64,000 nucleotides of DNA, taken from Ustulina deusta (Eukaryota; Ascomycota; Sordariomycetes; Xylariales; Xylariaceae). A program made the translations under genes and the position numbers. The stretch covers positions 806,001-870,000 of the forward strand of contig JAJNNX010000004.1 in assembly GCA_023159155.1 (NCBI GenBank), given 5' to 3'. The notes under the pieces are model-generated. The model saw nothing but the letters and a program-made list of their open reading frames with translations, was not told where the DNA came from and did no database searches. Position 1 is the stretch's first letter. Every line of letters begins with the position of its first letter. Shown here piece by piece: positions 21,864 through 33,716 of the stretch.

Positions 21864-24191
21864 CTAGCCATCTGTTCCACTACTCCGGAAAGTTGCACAT
21901 AGTGCAGCGTAGTGATGGGTCAAGTCGAGAACATTTTGAGGCAAACTCGTTGACTGAATGTGCGATCGTACTTTGACGGCGCCTTGCTCCTCAATGAGGA
22001 CTCGTATCGTGTGAAGGAGCTCGGGCGAGAACTCGGAGTACCATCGGTATTGCCAGGTCACCAGCCGGATGACAGCCGCTACCGTGTCCCTGGTGTTCTG
22101 TTTCTTCTGGAAGGCGCGTAGGATACCTGACAGTGCTTTGGGGCTGAATCGTGCGGCAAGGCATGCCTTGTATGCCTCGGCTGCCTCATCGTGATGTTGC
22201 AAGCGTTCCGCCAAGGCGCCCAGGATCTCCCACTCCTCAGCCGACTTCTTGTACTGCATAGACTGCGCTCGATACTGAGCCATCTGGGTTCTCCAAATAG
22301 TGTAGACACGAAGATCCTCGTAAAGAACCATGAAAAGACTGTCTAACCATCTCTCACATAGACGCTTGTTGTTTAATCGAGAAAGGTGTTCGTCGGTAAT
22401 TGCCGTCTGTAGTGTCATTAGTGGTTGCCTCATTGTGGGGGGAGAATACGTTCTTACAGTATCACCATCCGCCTTGACCTCGCTGGGGTCGATGGTATGC
22501 GTTGGCTTCTCCACCGTTTGATCGCCGTCGCCATTAGTCATCTCTGAGGTGGAATCATTTTCGCCTTTCTTGTCTTCTCCGTCCTCTGCTTCATGATCAC
22601 CATTCACAGAGTGCTCTGGTGAGCCACGGAGCCCATCTGTACTAGGATTCCGCTTTGAGGGCGGACCGTGTGAGGCCTCGTCCTGTCTGTCGGTCCGATA
22701 CTCGTCCTCCATAACAAAAACTGAGCTGCGTATCTTTAGTAACTGGTCCCAGCCGATCTTCGCTGTCATCTCGGTGAGAATTTTATATGCTAGTTTGAAG
22801 GTACCTCGGTAGCTTGCTGCTCGGACGTTTAGCAAACCTGGGTCTACCTGTTCCGAGAACCTGGACTCTGGTTCACTATCAATTTCGTCAAGCCGAGTTT
22901 CAGGGAGTATCGGGAGATGAACCTCCTTTGGTTCTGGCATTATCGGTGCGTCCTTATCCTGGTATGTGAACATTGGACAAGAATTGAGTATCGTCAGTGC
23001 GTTCTCCCAGTCCTCCAAAGCAACGTAGACCTGGGCGAGTCGAGCCCATGTGCCGAATTCACTAGGGGCAGCGATAGTACTACGGTCAGCGCACCCCAGC
23101 GCCATTTTCAATATTTCCTCCTTCTGTGCCGGTGTATCGGCTATCATCGCCTTTTTTATGAGGAACTCGGCCTGGGCATCTAGCATGACATAATCCATAG
23201 GGGATTCCTTCAAGGCCTGATAGAGCACTCGCACACCTTGTACCTCCTCGTTTCCCATAAAAAGGACTTTAGCGAGCAGCGAAGATACTTCAACATTCTG
23301 TGTTCGGAGCTTCTCGAAGAGATTGATGGCGGAAGTGAAGCGACCGGTCGTGTGGAAATACTTTAATAGGCCAGATGTCAAATGATTTGATACATTGTTG
23401 GGGACCTGAACAACAGAATCAGAGCCCAATTGCCAACCTGTAGCATCATACATCAGCATTTAATTTGTCAAGCCGGGATTTTAACAGACCCGCCGTCACG
23501 AACCTCGGAAGAAGAGAGTCTCGGCGGCGCTCAGGAAGCGGTGCTCAGTCTCGGTATTTGTGACGGGATTGAAGCGTCGCACACCCATGATCTTGCGTAT
23601 GGTGTCTCCGCTGCCGTCGTCGGCGTATGAGTAAGCGCGCAATACACTACAAAGGTATGTCTCGAGCCAAAGTTCGTCAGTGGCCTTACGCTTCTCGCCT
23701 CTCTCGTCGACACAGAAGGCCTCGACAGTGCCGGGAATGGTGACGTGAACGCGCATATCGAGACGGGAGAACGCATTGTAGCAACAGTAGACCCCCTCCA
23801 CAATCTTATGTGTGGGTGCTTGACCGTGCTCTTTGTAGGTCAGTGTGTTGATATAGGCTGCGAGACTGGCCGAGGAGGAGGCATCGACGCCGGTGACATG
23901 GTGATAGACACCCGTCTAGGGCAGAGCGCAGATTAGAGAGGGAGCTCCTAAAGAAAGGCCGCCAGAGGATGAAGAAGACATACCTGTTTACCGGTGTTTC
24001 TCAAGTTCTGCTTAAGCAGGTGGACGAGGTCTGGGGGTCCGAGTTCGCGCAGGGACACGAGTGTCTCGGTACGGGTATCAATTGACTCGTGTAGGACCTC
24101 TTCAGAAAGCCTACACAAATGCTTAGCACAATGGCACTACGCACTGAAGGTCCACGGATCCAACTTACTCTGGAACTGCTGGTGCAGGCAT
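21864..24191 (-). CDS. Chs5p-Arf1p-binding protein (ChAP; exomer subunit, BUD7/BCH1/CHS6 family)
   Basis: Exomer cargo adaptor at the trans-Golgi network that works with Chs5 and Arf1 to send selected membrane proteins, such as chitin synthase, to the cell surface. Four exons are proposed: 24169-24191, 23984-24110, 23504-23915 and 21864-23437, giving 711 residues, within the family's usual range. The N-terminal part carries LHESIDTRTETLVSLRELGP and YLCSVLRAYSYADDGSGDTI; the remainder is TPR-like helical sequence (AQVYVALEDWENALTILNSCPMF). An acidic, low-complexity insertion lies in the middle. All four exons join in consistent phase (2, 0, 1). The third intron (23438-23503) again has a GTTCGT donor. 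The first coding exon is only 23 nt. The gene is divergent from the HIR3-like gene and shares a promoter region of about 0.75 kb with it. Confidence 0.9.
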
Positions 24192-24946
24192 TGTCGTCGC
24201 GGTGGTGGTTCGGAGGACAAGGAGTGCACGCAGCTCTCCTTGCTAGCTCCTGGATTAGTGCAGCAAGGCTATGTATTTACTCGACTTTGTAACTCTAGAG
24301 AGCAATGTAATACGGAGTTGAGAAGGGCGTGTAGTTGAAGATGAATGGCAATACCGCTGAAGCGCACAGGTGGGAGATTTGTTGGCGTGGTGGGAAGAGC
24401 CTGAGCCTGAGCCACGGCTGCTGGTGGTTCGTTATTAGGATGACGGGTGGTACCTACGAGATGAGACGCCGATTGATAGCATGTAAGTTCCATCTATACA
24501 GCGTCCAGGCCAAAGCGTGTTCAGGGTAAGAGCCGCCAATTCAAGCTGCCGCCTGCAGCATGTCCCCACCGAAACCATTAGTAACGCCAATGTCACTGTC
24601 TATTCTACAGTATTCTGCACTGTGACGCCATTGATATGGAGCTCAGGCCCGACCCACATCTCCATATCCCACATCGGGATCAATTAAGTCTGTCGCGTGT
24701 TGTGCCACCGCGTTACGTAGGATTCAGGAACATCATTGTGTCCTGCCATCAACTACCTCCACCATCTACTGAAAAATACACATTCATCAGATCCTTTCAT
24801 GACGAGCGACGTATATTCCGAAATGACGTGACGACGGTTCCAAAGCGCACAAAGAGCTCTGCATACGTTATTATGCGACGGCCCGTCCATGTCGCATCTT
24901 GTCGCTAGGTTAGGAGTCGCGAGGCTGGAACACGCGGTCTGACAAG
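24192..24946. promoter_or_regulatory. Shared divergent promoter region (exomer gene / HIR3-like gene)
   Basis: This 755-bp stretch separates two divergently transcribed genes and must hold both promoters and leaders. No conserved regulatory site could be named. Short open frames inside it are not protein-like. Confidence 0.55.
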
Positions 24947-27900
24947 ATGGCAAGGCGACCTAACCCAGATGATGACCCCGATAAGTGGTAACTAATAGCG
25001 GATATAGTCTGCCTTCTCGGCCATCAACCTCGAACCCGAAGAGAACTTCGACGAGGAGATCGACACCTCCCGCGAACTCCACATAGACGAGGCCCTCAAG
25101 CGCTTCCAGACCGCCCTGAAGCTTCATGCCCAAGGCCCGAAACATTACCAGGAAGCCGCCGCCGCTTACGACCATCTTTTCCAGTCCGAAATATTCCGCC
25201 TTCCCGAGAGCGCTACCGAGTTCGACCGCGCTGAGCGCCACGCCCAAGGCCGTGATCTGTCTGCCCACTTGTCCTTTCCCCATGCCCTCGACGTAGCCCA
25301 GCCCGACACCGATGGTGGTGCAAGCAGCTTACCACAAACCCTCTATCTTGCTTACAAGAACCATGGCCAGTTTGTGCTCGATGGCATCCGCCACCAGGCC
25401 AAGGTGAGCCAGGTCGACGGTGCCTCCTTGCTGGAGAACAAACAGACTCGAGCTCAGGCACAGCGAGCCCTGGATGAATATAGCGCTGCTTTGGACCAAG
25501 ACCCATCTGATGCCGAATTATGGAGGCGGGCCGCCCGTGTCGGCGCTTTTCTTAGCAGTGCGAGGATCAGTCGCTATTGCCTCGAAGCGGCCATTGAGCT
25601 TGATGATGACCCAGCTGTCGACGAAGTCGAGCCACCATCTCTTGCGGAAGGATTCGCGGGTGAGCAGTTGAGACGCCAACTGCAAGTTTTGTCTGACGAG
25701 GTTGCCTTAAGTCACCCTGCAATGACCCCATTTATTAAGAAGACAATACCTGAAGCTCTTAAGAAATATGTCGATCCGCTTCCTTTTCTGCCTGACCCTA
25801 CGAAATCACTTACACCTCTCAAGCTGGCGGCTGATGGAGAGGATTCGCGGCAATGCCCTATCCAAGTTTCAAATCCCTCCTGGATAGATTTAGGGCTTGC
25901 TCTTCTTGCTTACACAAGATCCAACGGCGTGGGTGCAGGAAAGGTGATGATAGCAATTCCTGAAATACCAGACGTTCTTGATGATGTGCAAACCTTAGCA
26001 GAACGCCCCAAAACGCAGGAGGATCAAGACCAAAACCCTACGGAAGAAGTGCCACCTGCCGAATCACCCTCTACATCAAAAGATGATCAAGTTGACACCC
26101 CCAAAGAAGCCTGTGCGGAGAACGACCATACATCAGACGACCGTTTGCTGGATCAAAATAGTTCCATCGTATCGCGCAAACGGTCTCAGTCTGTTGCTGG
26201 CCTCCCCGATGGGACAGAGGAAGAAGCGGTAGACCAGAAACGAAGTAAACGCACTCGCCGCCGTGAGACGGCTGGGGAGACGTTGGATGCGAATACCCTT
26301 CTCGCTGCCCAATTACAACCATTTCAGGCTGCGGACAAGAATCTTTTCCAGATGACTCGCAACATAGCTGAGAACCTAGGCGTAGAAGACAAAGCTACTC
26401 TCGAACGCCTAGGTGAAGTAATAGATTCTTGTGCCTTGGATACCCGGACCTCGAAATTGACTCGTCGTCCTATGATCGATTTGCGCGACTCACTAACAAA
26501 ATTTGTAGATGAGAATGCAAAGATTCTATTGGCTAAGAAAACCGCCTCACCGATTGGCCTGGCCTCCTTTCTTGAGCACTCCAAACCAGGTTCACAGCAC
26601 CCCTACAAGCCCCCGTTTCATGAAACTAGGGGCCTTGCTGGGTTTGTCCAGAAAATCAATGATGGCTGGATGGACGTTCAGGAGGTCGTTTTTCAGTGGA
26701 TTCAGCATATTTGTGCGAATTACATCAGTAGTACATGGTCTGACGAAATGAAAAGAGCAGTGGTCCAAATAATAAGCTATCTGCACGAAGATATATATCA
26801 TTGCACAGAACATCAACTGCGCTGCGCCCAAGCCGAGGACCCTGAACGCACACGAGAAGCTATTGATCACCTGGTTCAGATGCAGTTCGAGTTGCATTTA
26901 GACATTTATGAACGTATCACCAATCCAAACAGTGCTGTAGACTTCGCTACGCGTGTGGAAACGAAAGCCAGATTAGCGCGCTGGTTTTCTCTGGCCGCAC
27001 AGTTGAGCAAGGAGCGAAGTGAGACTAGCGATATCTCATTATCAATGAGATTCTTGTGGTCTTCTGTGTTCGCCGTAACACTTACAGAAGGCGTTGAACG
27101 AGAGCATGTTTTGCAATGCTGGAAGAGCCTCCGCGATCGACTCGGCGAGGAAGAAACGACTATTAACATTCTACTTCCTAACAACGCGATTATGCCCGAG
27201 ATATCTGCACTTGCAGCGGATCAGGAGATATCTAAGCTTACTACAATGGATTTCTTCCTGGGCCTTTTCCAGACTGATCTGAATGACCCCGTCTCGGTAA
27301 TTGAAAGCTTGGAGCCTGTACTAAACCCATCATCAGTCGTTACCATTATCGATCAATCAGACCAACCAGAGAACGATGCTGTTAGCTGCGCGCTCACTAG
27401 ATCATCGCCAGCACAAGAAAGGCGTCCGATAACTGAGACTGCAAGCCAAGGCCTCCGTGATCTTTGGAAGTTTCTCCTAGGTACAAGCACCGAACTACGC
27501 CTATTTCTTTGGACTCGCCTCGGTGATGCCTACGACGCAATCGGCTACAAGACCAAACAATTTTCCTGTTTCCTGAAAAGTATCGAGATGATTATGAGTG
27601 ATTTCGAACGAGATCCGTATATTGGTGCCTCCAACGAAACACGACTACCACTGTTCATCAAGATGCTTAAATTCCTTGATGATTTGCTCATCTCCGCGTT
27701 GTCGGCTGCCCTCAACGAAAGCAGCGCTTTCGAGATAGTGGACGATAAACATTTAAGGCTGAGTATTGCAGCTGTCGCTAAACTCAGCTGTATATTGCAT
27801 GTTCCATCGATGTACGAAGATGAAGTTCGTGTTGGCATGATGCAGCATGCGTCCAATGGCACCACGTTCCAGTCATTTCTAAACAAGCTCCGTGAGATGC

Positions 27901-30749
27901 AAGTTAGAAATTGGTCCCTACTTTATACGCTTCTGAAAGCCGGCATATCCCAGAACAAACCGCCCTTTCCCACACCAGAGAGTGAGCGGGCAGACTACCT
28001 CGCTGCTATTCATCAAGTTTTAGGACTGCGCAAGTTCTGCAAGTCATCTAATAAGATCTTCCTTCGGATGATGCGGGTTGAGCTGCTAAAACAGCATATG
28101 ATCGATAATTGGGAAGACTACCTTGGGCAAGTCCTCTACGATCTCTATGGTTTAAAGTTAGGGGTCGGTCTTTCTGAAGTACAGGATCACGGGTGCCCCC
28201 CTGAAAAGCTTGAGCGACGGAATACAATGTCGCTGGTGGCCAGAGTGTCCATTCTCGCACACCGTATGCCGATGAAGGATTTGCTTAAATCAGATTTGAA
28301 GAATACCATCGAGCACATGCAGCAAGCTATTGGACAGACAAAATCTAATCAGCAGCTCATTCAAAATCTCCGGATCTTCAATCAAACTATGGCGAAACCC
28401 ATCCATCCTCTTCGCCTGTATGAAGCTTTCAAAGGCAAAGTTGCCATTGATGCTGTTGGCGTGAACACTGCAGACAGCACTCTCGCTAGGCATCGGTGGT
28501 TTTTCCTACTAGGCATGATCGCATTTACCAAGTTTAAGGGAGTTGATCTGAATCGGAGACAAACGCCGGGAGCTACTGACGACCTTCGTATTGGTGCAAC
28601 GTTTCTCCGCCAACAATTACAGTTCACCCCCGATCAATGGGATGCGTGGTTTCGATTGGCCGAATGCTTCGATTATGAACTGGACGAATCGGTTCTCTGG
28701 ACTGCAGACAAAATGAATAAAGAGCGTGCAGACCTGGTTAAGTACCAACGTAACGCAATCCATTGCTATACTTTAGCACTGTCGCATTCACGAACGGTCA
28801 TCTTAAATGAGAACGAGGAAGCCAATGATGCTATTCATGATCTTTACTACAAATTCGGAATGCGCATGTATGCTTCGAGCCGGGAGCCATTTGCTATGGA
28901 GCCGTTTCAGCACTCTGAACACAAGCGCTTTGTGATCCATGAGACTGGGGCAGATACGAAAGACGTTCACTCGCAGATGCAGGATTACAAGGTTTGGAAG
29001 TATGCCGCGAGGCTATTCAGAAAAGCTATGGAGGTCAAGCCTAAGCAGTGGAAGTATGTATCAATTGTCTCGGTGAAGGGCCTCGTAACGAACAAAGAAC
29101 TAACCATTTTCAGAAACCCCTACATGTACGCAAAGTGCATCTGGAAAATGTATCGGAAGTCCTTGACAGCCCTTGATCCCGTCGATCAGAGAAGTCGACC
29201 CACGGTTCAAATGGTCATCAAGGCTCTTGAACAGTCAGTGAAAATCGTATCTGCGTTGCCGAAACCGCGACATGGCCAAGACCCGATCTTGGAGCCACAC
29301 TACAAGATTGTGTCGGTGGTTCACAAGCTGGTACTACTCGACGACTTACAACCTCAAGAAGCTGCCGACATTCTTCAACGCCAGCCATATGCAATCGACA
29401 ACGGAGAACACATTGAGATAAATGACCTGGAAGACTGGGAGTCATACGTAATAAAAACATTCACGCAATTGCGAGAAAAGGACCGATCAAACTGGCAGCA
29501 TCGCATTTTTATGCGCCACGCCAGAATTATCTTCGATGAAAATTCAGAAGAGTCTAGCGTCGTTCATGCACTGGCTGCTTTTGGTGTTCTCAAAGAGTCT
29601 ATGCTTACTAAGACGATGGTGATGAATGTGTGGAAGTGCGATGCGGAACGCCCTGGCCGGCACCATGTCTATACTGAGCAGTACGTGAGGTTTGTAGTAA
29701 AGTTGCTCGTCGTTCTAAAGGACAGGGCGAACTTTGAAGCCATGCTCCGCCGCCTACGTAAGAAAGGAGCAGATTATTATCATTTCAGCGACCTTTGGCA
29801 AACTTGCTGCCTGGCATACCTACAACTCATTCGCCAGGCTTACCAAGTCTCAGCAGTCGTCGAGGATGAGTTCAAGTCAACAACACCGGAGGAGTTTGAA
29901 ATCATTACTGGTAGAATTAATGAGTGGTGCTCGGATCCTGCCTCGTCACAGCCTGCTTTGAGTGCGCTACAAGAAGTCATTGAGTTGAAGAAACTGAACG
30001 GTGGCCTCATGAAAGCTGGTGCCATCGACGATGTAATTAACGACTGTTACACCACACTGTATTTCAAAACTGGGAAATCTCTACCGGGTCCAGACGTGGC
30101 TACCTTACTCGAGGAAAAAGAACAAGAGCGCCTTCAAAACGAAGCTCGACAACTGGACAAAGACAATGCTGATCCCAAGCCATTAAACCCTTTTAGTGGT
30201 ATCCTGAACGCTCAATCGCACGAAAATTCGGGAACAGAAGGCGGTCCAGGGGATTCTACTCCCGCAAATATGGACGGTGTCCAACGTCCTCGAAAAACGG
30301 GTATTAGAAGAGCGGACGTGCTACGCAGGGCCGAGCAAGCAGTGTTGCGTGCCCAGGAAGGACCTAGACCTACGAACGGGAAGTCCCGTAGCTCTGTTTC
30401 AAGTGGTAAAACGCCCGCTGTCGACGAGAACAACGAGGGCGAGGGCGAGGGCGAGGGTGAGGCTGACGCTGATAGTGACGGAGAAAGTGCGAGAGGTGAT
30501 GCAGAGGGTGATGTTGAGATGAAAGACGAAGAGGCCGATAGGGAGCTAAGCTCTGTGCCAGGTAGCGTACACGACTCTGCGGACGACGAGAGCGATCTGA
30601 GTGATGTGCCCCCAGAGGACCTATTGGACGAGGATGAAGCTCAGCATCTCATGTTCCCCAATCTAATGAGAAGTCAGGACACCGAACCTGAGAGTTCGGA
30701 AAGTGAAACAGAAGAAACCAATTCGCCCATGGAGGACATCGAGGAATGA
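24947..30749 (+). CDS. Histone transcription regulator 3 homologue (HIR3/CABIN1-like)
   Basis: Large helical-repeat subunit of the HIR histone chaperone complex, which deposits H3-H4 independently of replication and represses histone genes and other loci. Proposed exons are 24947-24949 (ATG only), 25008-29053 and 29114-30749, giving 1,894 residues. The N-terminus SAFSAINLEPEENFDEEI matches this family's start, directly after an in-frame stop and TAG acceptor. TPR-like helices fill most of the length. The tail is strongly acidic (Glu-Gly-Glu-Gly repeats, Asp/Ser-rich). The first intron (24950-25007) would be of the rare GC-AG class with donor GCAAGG. The intron at 29054-29113 (GTATGT...CTAAC...CAG, 60 nt) has no stop and keeps frame; removing it restores QWKNPYMYAKCIWKMYRKS. 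The family call is confident; the 3-nt first exon is inference. Confidence 0.9.
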
Positions 30750-31769
30750 GCCCGATTATTCAAAGTATTCTAGAACAATTGGGCCTCATTCTGGCGATAC
30801 TACCCGTTGTATTTTTCAACATGCTCTTTCTGTATGACTACTCTTTCAGGTGGCATGGTAAATAGAAATGGGGGAGGTGCATTCTGCGAGCGGATTAGAC
30901 AGAAGTGTTTAGCTGACGCTCAATAGCTATACCACTGGTCCTCCAAGACCTTTTATTGGCGTCTATGATTCGAAGCTATAACTACATATACACGGTGTTA
31001 AATGTTGGCTAAAAGGATGTCTGCTTACTCGAGACGAATAGTCAAATGGAAAAAGAATAAGTACTGCATTCCAAACTTTGTCAAAGGCGTCGGCAGGCCA
31101 AAGTGCTCAGCCACTTGCTTGAAGCTGAAAAGCTGCATTTCATCTCCACCGTACGACCTTGGCGGAGGCTGAGATCCTTGACAACGGCTTGGCGGTTCTT
31201 GTTGCTCTTGATATTGAATGTCGGGAGACCAATCGCTCAGGAACCAGGTCCACTTCTCTGACGTGCGGGAAATGTATGTGTTGTCTGTCTCTTTGTTTCT
31301 AGATAATGTAGGTAAGCTAGGTAAATGCAGCTTACTGCACCTGGGAGTCTCTCATACGCGGCATTTGTTGACGTCAGACAGGGTGATGCATTCCTAGCTT
31401 ATGCATACGAATTGGATGCTCTAACCTAGGTAGCCGAGTGTAGATCAGGTCGAGATACGTATAATAAATCACGGCTACTACGGGAATCGGTTACCGAGCC
31501 AGGACATATACTCCCTTCATAAACGAGACTCTCCTGGTGTCGCTTCGCAGGAATGTCATCCATCTTCTTGTTGTGACTCTCAACCCTCTTACGACAGACT
31601 CTTCGGTAACCCCTAGATATTAGAAAAGAAAGCCACAACTGCTCACTGACACCCCACTTGAGTGATTATCTTTCCTTAGGGACTCGTATAATACCCCCTC
31701 GCTCGATAGTCCTGCTTGGAAAGGCGTACTTAGAGATAGTATCTCTTGGTTGGGGGATAACGAATAGGG
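30750..31769. other. Intergenic region
   Basis: 3' flank of the HIR3-like gene and promoter of the membrane-protein gene. No gene or repeat of note is seen. Confidence 0.5.
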
Positions 31770-32857
31770 ATGCGATCCCATACCCTCGTCGCTGTCTTCG
31801 CAGCAGCTGGCACAATCGCCGATACAAATATACAGGCTCCCCGGCAAAGGAGACAAACAGCAGCCAGCATCGTTGAATGGGCTTCTCCGGCTCTTCCAGC
31901 GCCGTCTAGTTCGAGCCTTCACACATTTTCGACCGGAAGGGTCAATTTGCAGACAGCGCGTAGGAGTCATTCGAGAAAGGTTTCTAGACGAGCAGATGAC
32001 GATGACGACGATGACGACGATGATGAAGACGATGATGAAGACGAGGACACCGACAACGACACAGATGATGACACCGATGATGAAGATGACGACGACGATA
32101 ACAAGCACAGCCACCAATCTCACACGGGAGCCAGTAAGTGAATACTAAATTCACCTCAGCCTCCTTCATATGATGTGGATAGCCAGGCATCACCGTGGCT
32201 TGACTAAAACCCCTGACTATCTCCCTAACTTTCACGAAACCAACTAATGATCCCATTACAGTTGCCGGAGGCGTCATCGGCGCCATAGTCCTCCTCGTCC
32301 TCCTAGTCTTCCTGCTATTCTGGTTCAAGATCCGACCAAGAAGACTCAGGCATCGACGACGGAAGGAGAAAGAAGACGAGGAGAAGCGCAGAAGAGACGA
32401 GGAAGAGAACCCGAACTACGCCACGGATTACTACCGGCAGCCGTACCACCCGGTCGCCAGCCACGAGCCGCCCCATGATCGAGAAGTGTTTGGCACCACC
32501 ACCACCACCACCACTGCTACTACTGCTGCTGCTGCTGCTGCCGTCGTTCCAAAAGGGTCCGCGTCGCCTCCGCCACAACCACACGGGGCCGCGATATTCC
32601 CGGCCGAGCTGCCGAGCCCCGTCGACGGCCGCGAGCCGACGTCGCTATCATCGAACCTGCAACCCGATTACGCCGACGGAAAGCGTGTCTCGCCTCCGCA
32701 GTATACGACTGCTGACCCGGCCGAGTTCCCGAGCCCGATCGACGACCACGAGACTCTGCTGCCATCACCTCTGCCGTCCGATCACGCGCACGGCAAGCGC
32801 GTCTCGCTTCCGCCGTATACTGCGCACCCGGCTGACCAGCCGAACCCTACTTATTAA
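31770..32857 (+). CDS. Single-pass membrane protein with Asp-rich ectodomain
   Basis: Family not recognised. Exons 31770-32133 and 32262-32857 give 319 residues. A signal peptide is likely (MRSHTLVAVFAAAGTIADT). A Ser/Arg-rich stretch follows, then a run of almost only Asp, Glu and Thr at about residues 75-112. One transmembrane helix (GGVIGAIVLLVLLVFLLFWF) lies at about 124-143, then a very basic stop-transfer segment (KIRPRRLRHRRRKEK). The cytoplasmic tail has Thr and Ala runs and two tandem repeats of about 39 residues (32600-32716 and 32717 to about 32836), each ending GKRVSxPxYT. The predicted type I topology recalls fungal wall-sensor proteins, but there is no Cys-rich WSC domain. The 128-nt intron has GTAAGT and CTAAT signals. 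Function unknown. Confidence 0.7.
32600..32836 (+). repeat. In-frame tandem repeat of about 39 codons in the membrane-protein tail
   Basis: Two copies begin with PAELPSPVD and PAEFPSPID and end with DGKRVSPPQYT and HGKRVSLPPYT. They are diverged in sequence but equal in spacing. Confidence 0.8.
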
Positions 32858-33716
32858 CGCAGGCGACGACGGCGAGTCGGCTTCGGATCGTGAGAACAGT
32901 TGGGATACGTCGACCGCGGGCTGTAGAAAACAACAATTGGGAGGGCAATTCGATAGAATTCTCAAGACCAGGGGTTTTTTTATTTTATTCATTTATATTT
33001 TCCAAGGCGTTGTCCCCGTCGGATCTTGCGTCAGGGGTATTCCTAGCATCTTGACAACGCTGGTCTTACTGAGATGAGAGAGAGGGAACACGACTTGGAA
33101 TACCTACTCAGCAGGTCGGTCACCTGGAATTCGGAGAGTGTTAGCTATCATATAGGTCATAGGTCGTAGGATTCACATCGGAAGCTCCACGACTTTTCTA
33201 CTTAACTGGCTGAGGAGCCCCATATCCATCCATACGTTGTCCCAGTATTATCCTTACCCCGAGCGTATGTGAAACAGCTGTTTAGAGTGTTAGACAACAA
33301 ACTTCGGCGAAAACTAGGCTTAGTAAGGATAGAGTACTTCACGCTAGAAAAGGTAATAACCATGCGGAAAACTAGAGGTTAGATATAAGGTTCACCATTA
33401 TATTTATCGTACAAGGCAATGAGGATACACTGGGACTAAGCAAGTCGTGTGCTCAGCGCCGAGTCGCTGTTATGTGGCTACCTAGCTAAGAGACCAAAGT
33501 GTCAAGCAACATAGGGGGTTTTTCTCCCTTTGTTTCCCCATATCGACATATCCCCTGTGTCGACGAGTGAGAGTGGAGGCTTAATTGATACCATCTCGTC
33601 CCAGCTTTCCTATCATCATTGGCCCCAACGCCAACCCGCCAAACAATCCCCGACAGCCGCAAGCATTCCCCAGTATATCGTAAAATATATATAAAAATAT
33701 AAAAAACCCCTCCCGT
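32858..33716. other. Intergenic region between convergent genes
   Basis: 3' flanks of the membrane-protein gene (+) and the rvt gene (-). An AT-rich stretch at about 33675-33710 lies just after the rvt stop codon. No gene is seen. Confidence 0.5.

Noticed and set aside
31620..32123. 167-codon minus-strand frame rich in Val and Ile
   Set aside because: It is the antisense of the GAC/GAT-type Asp repeat of the membrane-protein gene.
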